In this document: positions 63,801 to 64,000 of the stretch, piece after piece
Layout of the letters: every line of letters begins with the position of its first letter
How positions within the stretch are numbered: the first letter of the stretch is position 1
Assembly: GCA_033782935.1 (NCBI GenBank)
Contig: JAWQEG010000710.1
Span: 2,728,001-2,792,000, forward strand
Direction: 5' to 3'
DNA: 64,000 nt
Source: Petrolisthes cinctipes
Taxonomy: Eukaryota; Arthropoda; Malacostraca; Decapoda; Porcellanidae
The notes under the pieces: model-generated
What the model was told of the DNA's origin: nothing
Databases searched by the model: none
What the model saw: only the letters and a program-made list of their open reading frames with translations
Translations under genes and position numbers: made by a program

Positions 63801-64000
63801 ACAGAAGATGCATGCACATATCGACTTTTGGGCACCTAAAAGATCGATTTTCAGTATGTTTTTTGCCTGTATTTTAAAAATACTCTAACACAGATTAGGC
63901 ATGTACAGATGGCTTCTGGGACCCCTAAATATCGAATTTTCGGGTGTTTTGGGCCTTAATTTGAGATATCGAATTTTTGGCACCTAAAATATCGATTTTT
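60894..64000. repeat. Terminal stretch, Y- and Z-like monomers
   Basis: Only satellite monomers are present, with no gene or unique sequence. Positions 61270-61690 follow the pattern seen near 13990-14410 (TTTTTAGGATATATTTTG, then TACATAAGATAC, then GAAGATGAATGC). From about 62900 to the end the order resembles 20280-20870 (TTTTGGAACTG, GAAGTTTCGGG, then the TAGGGCCAG monomer). The window ends inside a short-class monomer, so the array continues beyond it. Confidence 0.78.

Larger units (their letters stand above)
1..64000. repeat. Uninterrupted satellite DNA array, 148/177 bp monomers
   Basis: The entire window is a head-to-tail array of one AT-rich satellite. The landmark AGGCATGTACAGAT recurs throughout. 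From the first copy (117) its spacings are 148, 176, 148, 167, 147, 148, 177, 148, 176, 176, 177, 148, 176, 177 and 148 bp. All copies I read have the same orientation. I saw no transposon, tRNA, rRNA or unique spacer anywhere. About 390 monomers are present, extrapolating the early mean of about 163 bp. The size and organisation fit centromeric or pericentromeric satellite DNA of a eukaryote, plausibly a plant. The family itself is not one I recognise. Reading frames in the array are incidental and are not annotated as genes. Confidence 0.97.

Noticed and set aside
1..64000. Many open reading frames of 60-333 codons, mostly minus strand, with similar repeated peptides
   Set aside because: They are translations of the satellite monomer in all three reverse frames, plus a few forward ones. 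They start and stop wherever monomer length shifts the frame, overlap each other, and have no recognisable domain or gene context.
1..64000. CRISPR-like regular repetition
   Set aside because: The whole period is repeated. There are no unique spacers between short constant repeats, no cas genes, and the periods (148/177 bp) are far too long.
1..64000. CENP-B box (core TTCG, four bases, A, two bases, CGGG)
   Set aside because: The nearest stretch, around ATTTTCGGGTG and its complement, lacks the required spacing and the A. I found no match in the consensus on either strand.
1..64000. 5S rDNA or tRNA-derived tandem repeat
   Set aside because: No internal A, C or B box arrangement of a polymerase III gene and no GGTTCGA-type box was found in the monomer.
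1..64000. Loose likeness to grass centromeric satellites (CATGTTTTGG...GGGCATG type motifs)
   Set aside because: The likeness rests on short AT-rich words recalled from memory and does not extend along the monomer. It is not enough to assign a family or species.

Overview
The whole 64 kb window is one uninterrupted tandem satellite array. I find no gene, RNA gene, transposon or unique sequence in it. Every stretch I read, from base 1 to 64000, consists of the same AT-rich monomer repeated head to tail in one orientation. There are about 390 copies, estimated from a mean spacing near 163 bp over the first 15 monomers. Open reading frames, mostly on the minus strand, are by-products of a stop-poor repeat whose main length (177 bp) is exactly 59 codons. 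This points to a eukaryotic, centromeric or pericentromeric-type heterochromatic array. A plant is plausible (monomer sizes near 148 and 177 bp, CpG-transition variants), but I do not recognise the satellite and do not name a species.

Monomer level. Two length classes alternate: about 177 bp (with 176 and 167/168 bp variants) and about 148 bp (with a 147 bp variant). They differ by one 29 bp block (8551-8579 in a reference monomer) flanked by ATAT on both sides. The 177 bp monomer is itself an old head-to-tail dimer of two halves of about 88 and 89 bp. The halves still align (for example TGTTTTGAGCC at 8526 and 8615). The 148 bp form is therefore best read as a 177 bp form that lost 29 bp from its second half. 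At least six sequence subfamilies can be told apart by linked variants.

Higher-order level. Monomers are arranged in long complex higher-order units, which are themselves duplicated. Region by region: block P (1 to about 12420) holds a 2994-2996 bp tandem unit, a three-copy block and a 1977 bp duplication split by a mosaic patch. Block Y1 (about 12420-17390) contains a perfect-looking 826 bp (five-monomer) duplication. Blocks Z1 (about 17391-29640) and Z2 (about 29641-42385) are adjacent near-identical copies of a 12.25 kb unit. Block Y2 (about 42386-46526) equals Y1 with the 826 bp unit single. Block Z3 (about 46527-50664) is a partial copy of the start of Z1. Block Q (about 50665-64000) is a more scrambled zone with recent duplications of 2199, 797 and 2119/2621 bp, ending in Z-like monomers. 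The block order is P(Z-like)-Y1-Z1-Z2-Y2-Z3-Q.

Differences between copies are mostly single substitutions plus losses or gains of whole monomers (354, 355, 492, 826 bp). This is what in-register unequal exchange and segmental amplification would produce. All alignments were made by eye from shared variants and coordinate offsets, so block edges are good to tens of bases, and identities were not computed.
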